Shown: positions 36,432 to 47,986, counted from the first letter of the stretch. The stretch is DNA of 64,000 bases from Chlorops oryzae (GCA_020466095.1 CM035806.1:14061224-14125223), one strand, 5' to 3'. Numbers and translations are program-made. Notes: generated by a model from the sequence alone, not told the origin.

Positions 36432-36910
36432 GATAACAATTCCAAGAAGTCTTCCATGAAAGGAGAAAGAAGAAAATCTTGCTCAAAAATATTTTACAAA
36501 TCCGCTCACGTCTAGCAAACACTCAAAAACTCCCATTCAATTTATTAGCCATGCTCATCTAAAAATATTTGTTTGTTTGTTTTTCTTGTTGTTTTTGCTT
36601 TTAGATTCATCTCAACTATCAAACCAATTTAATTGGTCCTTTGTTAATTGCAATTACATATTTATCAATTAACCGTATTTTATTTCAAATTTTAATAAGC
36701 CAATGGCAAACGATGATTTCCATACCGGCACCATTTTGCAAATCCCTGGAGCACAAAACATCGCGTGGTTCGTTTTCATATAAAAAGGGATTTATTGCCG
36801 CGACGCCCATAGCAACAAACAAATACATATATTCAAATATATCTTGCTCCCTTTTCAATTGCTAATAAGCGAAATTAATTAACAAAAACGTTCAAAACGT
36901 TATCTCTTTA

Positions 36911-36913
<3 letters not shown>

Positions 36914-36980
<67 letters not shown>
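36914..36980. repeat. CT dinucleotide microsatellite
   Basis: About 33 perfect CT units. Confidence 0.95.
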
Positions 36981-36983
<3 letters not shown>

Positions 36984-37326
36984 CTCATGCTCTCTTTTTT
37001 ATTCTGCCTTCCACTCTTTTGCTTCAGAGCTGGAAAGAACGTTGTTCGCATTTAATTGCAATGAGTACGAAGAGCGGTAAAGCGAGATAGCAGAGCATGT
37101 TCCCTACAAGATTGTGACAAAGGAACCAACTTTGAAGTAATAGAGATAAGCGAAGAAAGTGTAAAAAAGTCCTAGGAGGACCGTGCGATCATAAACAAAA
37201 TTTCATTAATTTCATGAAACATGCACCATGATATCTTACCACAATGATTAGAACAGTGTTACACCAGTCACAAAAGTATAACCTGTCCTAAAATCACCAT
37301 TAGAATAAATATTGATATCGAAGCTT
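36981..37326. other. Intergenic, nothing seen
   Basis: No frame, repeat boundary or RNA recognised in this interval up to the MITE. Confidence 0.5.
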
Positions 37327-37810
37327 CCCAGCTGGAAATTCTACCTCGGCGCTAGCTAGGCACTAGCTAGTTTATATCTTGGGCTTAGCTAGTAAAGTCT
37401 AGCTAGCGCCTTCAAAATTAATGCTTCGGCTAGCACCCGGCTAGTAATTTCTGGCTAGCGCCTAGATCACATGTCAATCACTTTGTTTTACATAAAGTTT
37501 TATTTTCACGTCCCCTTGAAGGGTTTAATTGGTTAAAGTTCCCATCTAGTTCGCACCTCATTGGTTACGATATCGCCTCTGCGCAAAGCTGTGTACACAC
37601 AAAGAACACAAACCCTTTATATTGCCACGAATTTAAACTAAGTGAGAATTATAAAAAAGTTTTGTCTCAAACTTTCTCTCTGGCTTCTAGTTAGGCCCTC
37701 GCTAGCGCCAGGCTAACTTTATCAAGTCGGGCAAATCTATCTAGGCGCTGGTAAGGCGCTAGCTAGGCCCTAGCTAGTAACTAGATTTCTCTAGGCAATT
37801 TCCAGCCGGG
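37327..37810. mobile_element. CTAGCTAG-rich foldback MITE
   Basis: Left end CCCAGCTGGAAATT; the complement of the right end is CCCGGCTGGAAATT. Both arms carry dense GCGCTAGCTAGG motifs in opposite orientation. TT dinucleotides flank both ends (37325-37326 and 37811-37812). It lies 29 bp upstream of CheA-like copy 3, where copies 1 and 2 have their promoter. No coding content. Confidence 0.75.
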
Positions 37811-37839
37811 TTTGGATCGTGAAGAACTCAACTGAACTC

Positions 37840-38299
37840 ATGAATTTCTTTAAAAAAATTACTTGTATTCTCATCGCTTGGAGCTTTTCGTCCTGCCAGA
37901 GCATCAGGGTAAGATGTGTCTACGAACATATATAATCCGGAAATACTATTATCCTTTGAAAATTTAGATTTGGCAGCATGACTGGACCTACGAAGTCATC
38001 GATGTCCACATGGATAACTTTTTGCCTGAAGTTTTCGATTTAAAATGTACGGTTTCACGGAAGGGTCGCAGCGACTATACACTCGACTATGTGGCTACCA
38101 TTGGACAACCTTTAACGGATGAATTTATTGTGGAACTAATCAGCGAGAGAAGTGCAACCGGAGACTCAGACTACAGGCTTTTACCTTGGAGAATGAATGA
38201 TAGTCTTACCAATATTATGAATATATACTTCAAAAATTCGCTAAGGAATGTTCTAAGAATCCTGTAGTGTTTGACGTCTTCGTCAGCCCCTTGCAACCA
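37840..38299 (+). pseudogene. CheA-like copy 3, frameshifted and truncated
   Basis: Exon 1 is 37840-37908 (signal peptide MNFFKKITCILIAWSFSSCQ). After a 59-nt GT-AG intron, exon 2 begins at 37968. The sequence follows copy 1 closely (it shares DNFLPEVFDLKC and DYRLLPWRMND). At about 38238 a 13-bp stretch present in copies 1 and 2 is missing, shifting the frame to NSLRNVLRIL and a stop at 38267. Nucleotide homology resumes (TGTTTGACGTCTTCGTCAGC) but ends for good near 38299. No TATA box is found upstream, where a MITE sits instead. Clearly a pseudogene. Confidence 0.8.
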
Positions 38300-38464
38300 A
38301 AATTTCGAAAGTCGAGACTAATTGAACATTCATTTCTCTTTGATTAAGAGAAAAAATCATTTCATTAAAAGATCAATCAACTGTACATTACAACAATTTG
38401 AATCCGATGTCACGCAACAATAGTGTCGATAGAGCAGAAATTTTAATATATGTACCATTTGTAT

Positions 38465-38503
38465 CGCTCTCGCTCTCTCTCTCTCTCTCTCGCTCTCTTT
38501 CTA
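38465..38503. repeat. CT dinucleotide microsatellite
   Basis: CT repeats with a few CGCT and TTT interruptions. Confidence 0.9.
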
Positions 38504-39114
38504 TCGAGCAGATGGACAGTTCTATCTGTAAAAAAAAAGCATTAAAAGTCTTTATCCATGTTTCAATGCCTCCGCGCCTCATTGAGGGTGTCGACCTGCT
38601 CCATAACAGAGATCCACCTAGTCCAGTGGCATGCAGCTATACTGTGTCATGTGCTGCATGATGACATCTAATATTTTGTATTGATTTAAGACATTAATAA
38701 CATTGATGGAAATGGCATGAGCATGTGTGGAATGCGTGCTCTCAAGTTTGGCTTTTGTTCTTCTCTTGTTTTTTTTTTTTTTTGTTTAAAGCTGCCAGCT
38801 TTGAGTATGATTGATGAAAGTTATTGGATTTTCATTCAAGAATTCAAAAGTCGATAAACCGTACTACAGCATTCAGAAATATGTTTATATATTCCGTCAG
38901 ATGGGCTATTAAGCTTCAACGTTTCTGGCTATTCGAAGTGCAAACCGATACTCTTTCAATCGCGAACAAAGAATTTCAAATAGAAAACCCTTATATGTAT
39001 GTATGTATATGTAGCTACAGTGGAACTCCATAGATCGAATTATCAACATCCAAAGAATTCAACCGGCTTTTATAGGCGTCAAATTCGAGGAATTTCGTTG
39101 GCAAACACTCTCTA

Positions 39115-39195
39115 AGGACGTGGCTCTGGGAAAGCGTAGGGGATGCGTGCTATGCTCTTAATCCCAGGATCAGAGGTTCGATTCCCGGCACAGGC
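39115..39195 (+). mobile_element. tRNA-like SINE fragment
   Basis: A strong B box (GAGGTTCGATTCCCGGC) follows a weak A-box-like region (AAGCGTAGGGGATGCGTGC). No paired acceptor stem. Its head differs from the SINE family at 22281 and 32148. Confidence 0.45.
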
Positions 39196-39347
39196 GAAAC
39201 GGAGTGTATTATTCCAAACCGAGCACTGGTTTTCCGAAAATCGCATGTTAGGGCCACACTACATAATAAGATATAGTATACACTCACACAAACACAAGAA
39301 AACCCTTCGTGGTATCACAATGGGCCGGTAAACGGCCTAAGTGGCAT

Positions 39348-40154
39348 CCCAGCAGTTATGTGTAACCGATGGTAATGCAAAAAGTCATTCAAAAGGCGTA
39401 CTGTTTATGCATTACAGAATCGTATATTTTTAACACGGCGATGTCCAAGCGAATGTAATGCATGCCTATTTGCATTACCAGTTGTACGAAATGTTATCGT
39501 AAATGGGCCAAAATTCTTTTTAATGCCTAAATTTTTGTCGCTGTCAACGAAATTCAGTGTTCATAAAAGAGCAAATCAAATTAATAACAAATAAATTTTA
39601 CCAAAAAATTTATTAATAACGAAATAAAATACTCTAGTTCAATTGGAAAAAATCGAATGTTACCAAACTTCTATCTTGTTTACTCGCAAATTACAGTAAC
39701 ATTGTTGTCTTGTTTGGCAAGACATGAGAAGATAAGACAACAATGTTACCGTAATTTGCGAAGGAAAAAAATTGAGTTTTGGTAATAATTGATTTTGTTC
39801 AATTCGACTAGAGTATTTTATTTCGTTATTCATAAATTTTTTGTTAAAAATAATTTTTTATTAATTTGGTTTGCTCCTTTTAAAAAACTGAATTTCGTTG
39901 ACAGGGACAGAAGTTAAGGCATTAAAAAGAATTTTGGCCCAAATACTTGATTATGTAATGCATTACTATTTGCATTCTCAAGTAAATGCTATAGAAGTGT
40001 ATGTAACGCTTTGCCTTGGGAGTGAACATATTAGGCAACACATTACCTTTTCGATTACCTCTCAATGCAAATTTGTTCAATTTACTTTGCATTCCTATTT
40101 CATGAATGAAAAAATGCATTACTTTGGTAATGCACTTCCTAAATAACTGCTGGG
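39348..40154. mobile_element. CCCAGCAGTTAT MITE with nested insertion
   Basis: Left end CCCAGCAGTTATGTGTAACC; right end inverse of CCCAGCAGTTATTTAGGAAG. AT dinucleotides flank both ends. Interior has repeated TAATGCATTAC-type motifs. A second copy without the nested insertion (367 bp) lies in the BTB gene intron at 52962-53328. Confidence 0.85.
39505..39940. mobile_element. Nested foldback element with AAAT duplication
   Basis: A near-complete palindrome with ends GGGCCAAAATTCTTTTTAAT and its inverse. Both arms contain CTGTCAACGAAATTCAG and the centre pairs ACAACAATGTTACCGTAATT with its complement. Flanked by AAAT (39501-39504 and 39941-39944). The sister MITE at 53.1 kb has a single AAAAT here, giving a clean empty site. 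Confidence 0.85.
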
Positions 40155-41384
40155 ATCCTTTGCAACATTAATACATACATACATACATACAATTCTCTAA
40201 GGAAAATTATCACACACATTCAATTCGACGTGTTGTTGTTTTGCATGGAGCTTATCGAAGTTTCACTGTAAATTTGTGAAAATTGTTTCTTGTGCAAAGC
40301 TTCCAGTCACAATTGTGACGCGTCACCGTCGACATATTATGCCTTTTGATGATCCTTCCCGACTGTCTGTGTATTATCTGCATTTATAGCCAAGAATATC
40401 GTACTGAACTTACGACTTCATTGGTTTCTGAATATATGTACTTGTAATAAAATTCGGGCGAAAAGAAAAAATATGGAAAAAAAAATTTCCTCAATTTTAT
40501 TTTTATTCCCATTTTACCGTTTTCCCCATTTTCCATTTTTTTTTTTTGTCAGTTTTCTTCTATTTTTATTAAAAGCTGAAGTTGCACAAAAAAAATTCTG
40601 TCGAAATGTCCCTCAAGAATTCGGAGCTCAATTGTGTTATCGTACAAAGTTAAATGTAGCGAGAGGACGGAATCAAAAAGCGAAAGTTGTAATGCAAAAT
40701 TGACAAGAAAAACTGCATCAACTTGCGAAATTTCGATAACTCAACGAACTCAAAACCATTCTGGCTTATTGAAATGCAAATTTTAAGTAGTTTCTTCTAT
40801 CGAATCGAGCCGATGGCGTGGCGGGAGCAGGAGCAGGAGGAGGCGATGAATAAACCTTAGGAAATCGAATGTAATCGAAAGGGAAAACAAACTTTGCAAT
40901 TCGTTCGTGAAATTTCATATAAAACAAAATGTACCTATACATATAATACATAGATGTATACATTAATATACTCGTACATATATAAAATATGTAAGCATAT
41001 ATTTTAGAGGGATGCACATTGAAATAAAAAAAATTTAAAGTCTGAAATTCTCGAAACTCGAAACTTTTTAATAGACAACACAGGCAGCTGCCTAGGGCGG
41101 CAAATTTTCGGGCGCGTCAATGCATCAATAACAGAGAAGGCGAAAATCAGGCTGCAGTCTAAGCCCTGTAGGAAGTTGAACTAGTGCAGAAGTATTCTTC
41201 GACTACTTCCCAAATCAACAGTACTACTCGCTCGTAATTTCCCCGCCAATGCATTGAACTGTAAACTTTTACTCTGAGGTGCCATTCGAAAATCGACAGT
41301 CGCGTTTGAACTAGTACAGAAGTAGAGGCAACAGGGCCACTTCAGTAAATTTTCTATACTACGTTGATAGATGGGGGACCGGCC

Positions 41385-41470
41385 CGCGCTGTCGTAGCTC
41401 ACAGCGTAGCGCGTGCACCCCGCGATCCGAAGGACCCAGGTTCAAATCCCGGGGCCAAGCGAACGCCGAT
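41385..41470 (+). mobile_element. tRNA-derived SINE head
   Basis: TCGTAGCTCACAGCGTAGCG (A box) and CCAGGTTCAAATCCCGGGGC (B box), followed by a T run like a polymerase III terminator. The outer arms do not form an acceptor stem, so a working tRNA gene is unlikely. Confidence 0.5.
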
Positions 41471-41654
41471 TTTTTTTTTAATTATTAGTAAAAATTGGAA
41501 TCCTAAGAGTAATAAAAAGCAAATATATAAAAAAGAAAGGTTTCAAATTGGCAGAAAATGTTGAGCGAATTTGTGCGCAAAGTTGTGAGACAGCATTGGT
41601 GAAGACGTGTTTTTCAATCCAATTATTTGAGTTTTTCGAAATATGTCATTTTTC

Positions 41655-41735
41655 CAATTTTTTTCGCCTGCGAAAGGAATCGAACTCGAGCCCTTCAGAT
41701 TCCTAAGTGTTGAATATGCCACTAGTTAGGTTCTA
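41655..41735 (-). mobile_element. tRNA-derived SINE head, minus strand
   Basis: On the minus strand: ACCTAACTAGTGGCATATTC then GAGTTCGATTCCTTTCGCAG, spaced like A and B boxes. It faces the plus-strand tRNA-like block at 41385. Confidence 0.4.
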
Positions 41736-43521
41736 CTGTCCGTGTCTCTACTCGCGTACTAGTTCTTTTTCCCATACTCGAGAACTACTCGCTAGGGCAC
41801 AATTGACCCCACTCTTCCTACAGGGAGGCGACAAAATCTCAATCGCCAAATCGTCTTAATCCGCCCCTGTCCAAAATGATACAAAAAAAGTGTTGAAAAT
41901 TATCAAAAATAGAGCGAAAAGTAAATCAAATTTATGGAGTTATTCTCGGATTTTTGTTTTGTTTTCATATTTCGATAGTAAGCCTTATTAAGAATATGAT
42001 GTGAAAAAATCGGGACCAAAATTCGCAATTGCAACATAACATAATAATCCATTCGATTTTTTTATTTTAGACAACAATAGAATAGTGTTGAAACAAAATG
42101 AGTAAATACTACTTGATATCGAATACTTTTAGTCGATACTGAGTATATTTTGTACTCAATACTAACCACCACGTATTTGCGCGGTATCGATACTTTAATG
42201 TCAGTATTTACTCATAGTATTTTTCCTTGTATTAGTGCTGCAAATTTGAGGGGTTTTTGCCTTTTTTGGGGGTCTTTTTCGATTTCATTTTGAAATGGAT
42301 TTTTCGTAAGCATTTTCTTGGGAAGGAAAAGGGACTTTTATAAATTATCTATAGGTTAAAACTGCGCCAAACTATTGGCAGCACTGACTAAAAAAAATTA
42401 ATTCAAAAATAAATGGCCAAGTCGAAGGTCTGGATCCATTTCACGAGCTTGAATTCGACAAGTGCAAAGTGACGTATTTGTTTTAAAACACTGAAGTCTT
42501 GTGTTACCTGTGTTATGATGTGTAAATACCAAGAATCAAAAAAATTCAATGGTATCGATACTTTATCTCGATACATTAAATGTGTACTGATATCTATACT
42601 TTCATGGTATCGTTTCAAAAATAAACATGAATAGCCGCTACGACGCGACGTCCCCCATTGGTCACCCTTTTTATGCGTCTACTTTAACTAAAATATAAAA
42701 AATTATAAATATATACAAATATAAAAATTGTTTAAAAAAGGATTTTTTTTTCATAATGTTTCGGATACAAACAAAAACATATCAGGGAAAAATTAAAATA
42801 ATTGATTGTCTTATGCAAAAAAAAAGAAAATTTTTTTATTCCCAAAAGCAAGGTAAAATTTATTCGTTCACACCAGAATAATCCCTTAAAGAGGATTCAG
42901 GTATCTAGCATGTTCTCCGACTTAACTCTTTAACGACTGACCCTAGATTCTGTTGTCCGATTTTTACAAAACTTCACACAGACAATACTTATGGTGTTTA
43001 TATTGACAAAAAAAAAATTTTTTTTTCCCTGCCACCCCTGAGCCTGCAGGACATCGGTATTTTTCTACCCACTTCTCTGTTAAAGGGTTCTAAATGAATT
43101 TTTTTTTTTGCAAAGTGTGTCAATAAAAACACTTCTTGGTTCCGATTAGATGAAAAATCGTAAAAAAGAAATCGGTCAATTGTTGGTGTGTGTAAAAAGG
43201 GACTTATGAGGGACATTCCAGAAAAAATTTCGATTGTTTTAAAAATTTTTGAGCATTGCATTTTCTGAAATTTGACTCGTGAACAACCCCTCTAAACATG
43301 ACTCTATATGACCCCAAAATATTTTTAAAGTAGTCTGATCTCTCCTCTACCTACACATTAAACCCAATTTTAGATACCTTTCACCTACCTCGAGCTAGAT
43401 TTTTTTTTAATGGCTTAATTTATAGGTATTTAAATACCCATCCACCGTTAATGAGTTAAGTTACCTCAACGCTAATTCAACTCAACTTAACATTTAAAGT
43501 AGCACTTGGTTCACTTGGAGT

Positions 43522-43774
43522 CAGGCACGTAGCCAGGGGGGGGGGGGGGCCAGGGGGCCAGGGCCCCTCCCGAAGCCAAGAAAATTGTAGTGATTGTATT
43601 TATTTATTCGGTAAGGAACTACAAAATTTAATAGTAGCCGATTTATACTATGATTATTGGTGTTTCGCCGGGTCTGACTGCAATCAAGAACTACCGTGCA
43701 AAGGCCGGCTAACAAAACGTATCTTTCACTACTGCGCTGGCCCCCCCCGAACGTAATTCCTGGCTACGGGCCTG
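43522..43774. mobile_element. hAT MITE with 8-bp target duplication
   Basis: Ends CAGGCACGTAGCCAGG and the complement CAGGCCCGTAGCCAGG, with G-rich/C-rich subterminal runs. Flanked by perfect 8-bp duplications CTTGGAGT (43514-43521 and 43775-43782). Confidence 0.85.
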
Positions 43775-43989
43775 CTTGGAGTCAATATTACCAAGCGTAC
43801 TCAATAAAAATTAAAATTTGTATTTATAAGATTATAACTTTGCCTTTAATGCACGGATTTTGTTGGGAAAGAAACCAAACTTAAATGAAAACTAAAATTA
43901 TTTTGTATGTGATTGATTTTTTAGATGCCGACGAATGAAAAATTTGAATAATTTTTTTCTAAAGATATGAGTTTTTTTTTAAGCTTTAA

Positions 43990-44971
43990 GGGTCGTAGTC
44001 TTCAATCCGGTTTAAGAATTTCGAAAGTTTAAATTTTGAAATTTTTTCTTTCAGTCTTCAGCCCAAAATCCAACAATGCGAGAACCCGATGCGAGAGTGC
44101 GCGACGTCACGAAAACGTTTTGCGTGACGCATTTCAATCTCCAATGAGAGTTTTGCGTCACGCAAATGATAGCATAACTTCGCTTCTAGTAATGCAATAT
44201 TTGAACCAAGTACCAATCTAACGAGTACCGAGTACTCATAAAAATAATACGCTTTCACTTGAGTTTAAACTTTTAGCATGTTGCCACATAGTTCATTAAC
44301 TAAATGAATTAGAGTTATTTCGGACATTTAGAAGCGTATAATTACGATTATTATTGTAAATATTGGTTCAGGAGACTAAAAACAAATAATAATGTTGATA
44401 AGATTTGATGCAGATGCTTTACAGACTCTAATCCATATGGTTAATTCACTATGTTAATTCAATGTGGAAACATGCTATTTAATTCAAAATTTTCAAAAAT
44501 TTTCAAAAAATTTTCAAAATGAACCGAAGCTCGTGAAATATTCTAAAAGCTCTTTTTCACGGAACAGTGAACAGTTTTTGTTTTATTAGTTTAAACGAGT
44601 ACCCAATAGCGAGTACTCAAAAAATAGGTACATCATTAACCTGTCAAATTGCCTCGCAACGAGAAATATTCAATTTTTCAAAATATTCTCGCTACGAGGT
44701 CTCGCAGTGCGATACATTGGAGCTTGAACCATACGATTGAATGTATTGAAAATTGTGTGCGTCTCGTCTCGCGCTCTCGCATCGGACTCTCGCAATGTAG
44801 GATTTTGGGCTTTCATGCCAATTTAACTCAATGAAATAAATGCCTTTGAATTATTTGAATTTTTTAAAAATTTTCATATAAAATTAATAAACCTGATTTA
44901 AACTCTCCTGAAGACTATCATTTGAAAGTTGAAACCTTCGAAAAGTTTAAACTAGGTTGAAGACTATGGGC
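43990..44971. mobile_element. Large two-layer foldback element
   Basis: Outer arms: GGGTCGTAGTCTTCAATCCG near 43990 and the inverse of GGCCCATAGTCTTCAACCTA near 44970. Inner arms: GCCCAAAATCCAACAATGCG near 44059 and its inverse ending near 44812, both with GATGCGAGAGT-type motifs. A third inverted pair of ACGAGTACC/GAGTACTCA motifs lies further in. No coding sequence. Confidence 0.65.
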
Positions 44972-45332
44972 CTAAAGGTCTAGCAGAGTCTTATTTGCTT
45001 GATCGATCTTAAAACTGTCTGTGAGAAAAAGTATTAGAGGAGTTAAAATTCTTTTTTGCTTCATTAAATTAAGTCAAGTTACATTCAAATATTATTGGAC
45101 CTTTAAAGAATCCTAAATCAGTGTCAAATGAGAGAGCAAAATGAATCTTTCTTTTACCTGAATTATTTTTATATGAGACGATGTTCTTGTTTTTTTCCTT
45201 GGTTTAAAACAAATCACATTTTCTTTATTTTTTACTTTTGGTAAAGGCGCCAAGAAACAGAAACGCCTGAAAATTATTTTCGTCATTTCCGAGATCTAGC
45301 TTTATGGATGGGTAGTTAGTAGGTAAGCGCCC

Positions 45333-45812
45333 GAGAAGCATTAATACCACGTCAACAAGTCAATGTCAAATGTGGTGTGAAAGTGTTAATTTGCCGGTTT
45401 TTCCTTCTGAAATTTCTACAATTTGTCTTTTTAATTAATTGACTTAATTGCAGTGCGGAATCGGGAGCGACAGTAATTGCTTTCATTTACTTATGACATC
45501 ATCTCGAATTATTTTCCTTTCAATTTTCTTTGCAAGATAGCCGACAATTTTCATTTCACATGTAGGCGCGTTTAGCTGGAACATGTTTTTTCTCGTTCTT
45601 CTCTCTTATATCAAAATCTTCTTTCCGTTAATTTTATTTAATTAGGTAATTTTTTTATAAAGTCCGTGTTTAAAAACCTCAAAGGTTCCCTATTAAACGG
45701 AAGAAAACATGTCGAGAAAAGATCCTTTGGCGCATTACAAAAGCCAGCATCCAACATGGATTCATTTCCTTCAATTTTGTCGTACTTAAGACCGGATCAA
45801 CTCCAAAACTCC
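45333..45812 (+). repeat. Relic of CheA-like 5' flank (copy 4)
   Basis: Matches the complement of about 23920-24396, the DNA upstream of CheA-like copy 1, over roughly 480 bp with only scattered differences. Homology ends a few bases after CCGGATCAACTCCAAAACTC, before the promoter, so no exon is present here. It starts abruptly near AAGCGCCCGAGAAGC. Confidence 0.8.
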
Positions 45813-47424
45813 TTCGATAGAAAGAGGTCCCAACGGGCAGACAATTATGAAGGCATACACTTACAAAATCGTATATGGTAATCAATGTGACCATTCCGCT
45901 GCCCCGTTTTTTAAGCGTTTACTACTTTGCTCTAAAACTACAAATATTCAATTTCGGAAAGAAATCGAAATTTGCAATTAAAGAAAAAATATTCGAGAAA
46001 TATACAATGAGCCAGATGGGGTAAAAAATTGACGTATAGACTTCTTTTCTTTGTATCTGAAATAATTCAAATAAGTACTTATGACATCGTCGAATCAGTC
46101 GCAAACAAATCTTTTAGAAGAAGAAGAAGAGAGCCGAGGGAGGAAACTTTACTCGTAAAGCAGCAATTAAAATTTTCATATTAAAGTGTCGTACACCTAA
46201 CTCGTTGACCCTTATTCCTTTTTTTTTCCCCATTTGATTTGACTAAAAACAGACCCTCTTCGCATGCGACCTTCAAAATTTCATTCAAAACTTTCGTTTG
46301 TGGTCGAATTTGTCTTTTGCGGCGAAGGTGATGGTGAAGGTGAAGGCTTACCTCGTTCTGGGTCCTTGAAATTTACGCTTTTGGAAACAAAATGGGACTG
46401 GAACATTTCACAAAAAAATACGAAATAATGATAGTTTTCTTTTTTTTTTTTTTGTTTGTTGCTTTTCTTTTTTAATCTGAAAAAAAATTTACGTACGAAC
46501 AATTTGGAACGAGTATTTCAGGCTTGCGATGTCCAGATTTAAAGGACACGAAAAATCGTCTCCGATACACGGTATGCAATGCCTCGAGCGAATGAAGCTT
46601 CAAGCATGTTGCATGCTGCATGCGGTAATGCACTTAATATGGCATGTGCATGCTGCTCGAAAACTCTCATAAAGTGAGTTTGATGGAAAAACTTTATTCG
46701 AATTTAAGAATTTGGACACAGCACCATCACCAGCACCATCACCGGGAAATGCATCAAGTGTGAATTATAGTTTGGAATTCGCTGGTTAGATTAAAGATAA
46801 AAAGTCCGGACACACGGATGTGGGAGGGCATGTTTGCAGTAAGTCCCTTGGTTTCATAGTGTTGACCCATTTCCACAGAGTTTCTATTTAAGATCAGTTT
46901 TAAGTCTCATGGAAATATAAAAATTAAAAAAAAAATTGTTTAATTATTATTCTTTAGGGCACCGAAAATATAACGAAATATCAGCTGTGATTGGATTTTT
47001 CCGATGTAATGCCAGATGCCACAAGATGCAACATGCCCCATATCATGGTTCGCTCCACCTTTCCAAAATTCATCAGCGTTTTTTTTTACACCATACAGAA
47101 AAAAGCCTTCTTTGATTCTGCAAATGAAAAAATTAAAGGCTGTAGCCGACTGATAGCTATGCCTCGGAATTTGAATATGTGAAAAAATGAAAAAAAAATG
47201 AAAAAAAATGAATAAAAAATTCAAAAAAAAAATGCAAAAAGTTCAAAATGTTCAAAAAAAAATCAAACAAAAATGCAAAAATTCCAAATTATTCCAAAAA
47301 TGTCAAATTAACAAAAAAAGCCTACTTCAGTGAACAAAATATTCAAAAAGCACACTTAAATTCAAAAAATTTCAAAATATTCAAAATCCGAGCTCTACTG
47401 ATAGCTTATAAAATAGGAAACGTA
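45813..47424. other. Intergenic, no gene recognised
   Basis: AT-rich DNA with a GAAGGTGATGGTGAAGG tract (46323-46345), a CACCATCACCAG tract (46722-46740) and an (A)nTG-rich tract at 47183-47300. No supported frame. Confidence 0.55.
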
Positions 47425-47556
47425 ATATGCTTTTCAGACGTACAACGAAATCTCGAGATTTCAGAAAATTTTAGAACAAATTTGACATTTGAAATCCAGG
47501 CGATTTCAATTTTGTTCTGAAATCCCGAGATTTCGTTGTACGTCTGGAAAGCATAT
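47425..47556. repeat. 40-bp inverted repeat, hairpin
   Basis: Left arm 47425-47464 begins ATATGCTTTTCAGACGTACA; right arm 47517-47556 is its complement with two or three mismatches; loop about 52 bp. TTAGAACAAA/TTTGTTCTGA also pair inside. Could be a tiny MITE or a hairpin RNA source. Confidence 0.75.
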
Positions 47557-47771
47557 AAGACTTAATTTGTTTTGGAATTTTACACTGAGAAAAAAATTTT
47601 CACAAAAAAGAAAATAAAAATTACATAATTTTTTTCAGTGTATTCCCGTTTTCGCGCCACTTTTTACCCATTTTTGAAAAATACCTCTGAGTTTTTCTTT
47701 CACTAAAAAATTTTATCAAAATCAAAAGGTAGTTTTTTGAGATTTTAGCACAAAACGTAAGCCCATATATA

Positions 47772-47986
47772 CTACGTTTATACGTAGGCCTTATTTGCAA
47801 ATAAATATATTGTTAAAAACTGAAAAACCCTCGTAAGTATTTAATTTGCTAATAACCCTATGCCATTCAGAACTTATTTTTGTGACAGCTACACTTGCAA
47901 ATAAAAATTTAATTCAGTGTTTATACGCTCAATATCTCGATTTGAAAAAATCTTTATTTGTAAAAAAGTTGTACGTATAAACGTAG
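47772..47986. mobile_element. TA-flanked MITE, CTACGTTTATACGTA ends
   Basis: Left end CTACGTTTATACGTA, right end its inverse TACGTATAAACGTAG, with TA directly outside both. Subterminal TTATTTGCAAATAA motifs. Non-coding. Confidence 0.7.

Larger units (their letters stand above)
40155..43521. other. Intergenic with SINE and hAT-like debris
   Basis: Contains TACA repeats (40174-40192), poly-T runs, the tRNA-like blocks listed separately and an inverted pair CCCTGTAGGAAG (about 41165) / CTTCCTACAGGG (about 41815) inside a possible hAT-like element (CAGGCAGCTGCCTAGGGCGG near 41081; CCGCCCCTGTCC near 41870). A 116-bp palindromic stretch with TGAGTAAATACT ends lies at 42099-42214, and GGTATCGATACTTTA motifs recur to 42620. 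No coding sequence is supported. Confidence 0.45.

Noticed and set aside
41385..41470. Functional tRNA gene
   Set aside because: A and B boxes are present, but the arms flanking them do not pair as an acceptor stem; a SINE head is more likely.
44281..44971. piggyBac element with TTAA target
   Set aside because: TTAA precedes the left outer arm, but the right flank reads TAAA, so the duplication is not supported.
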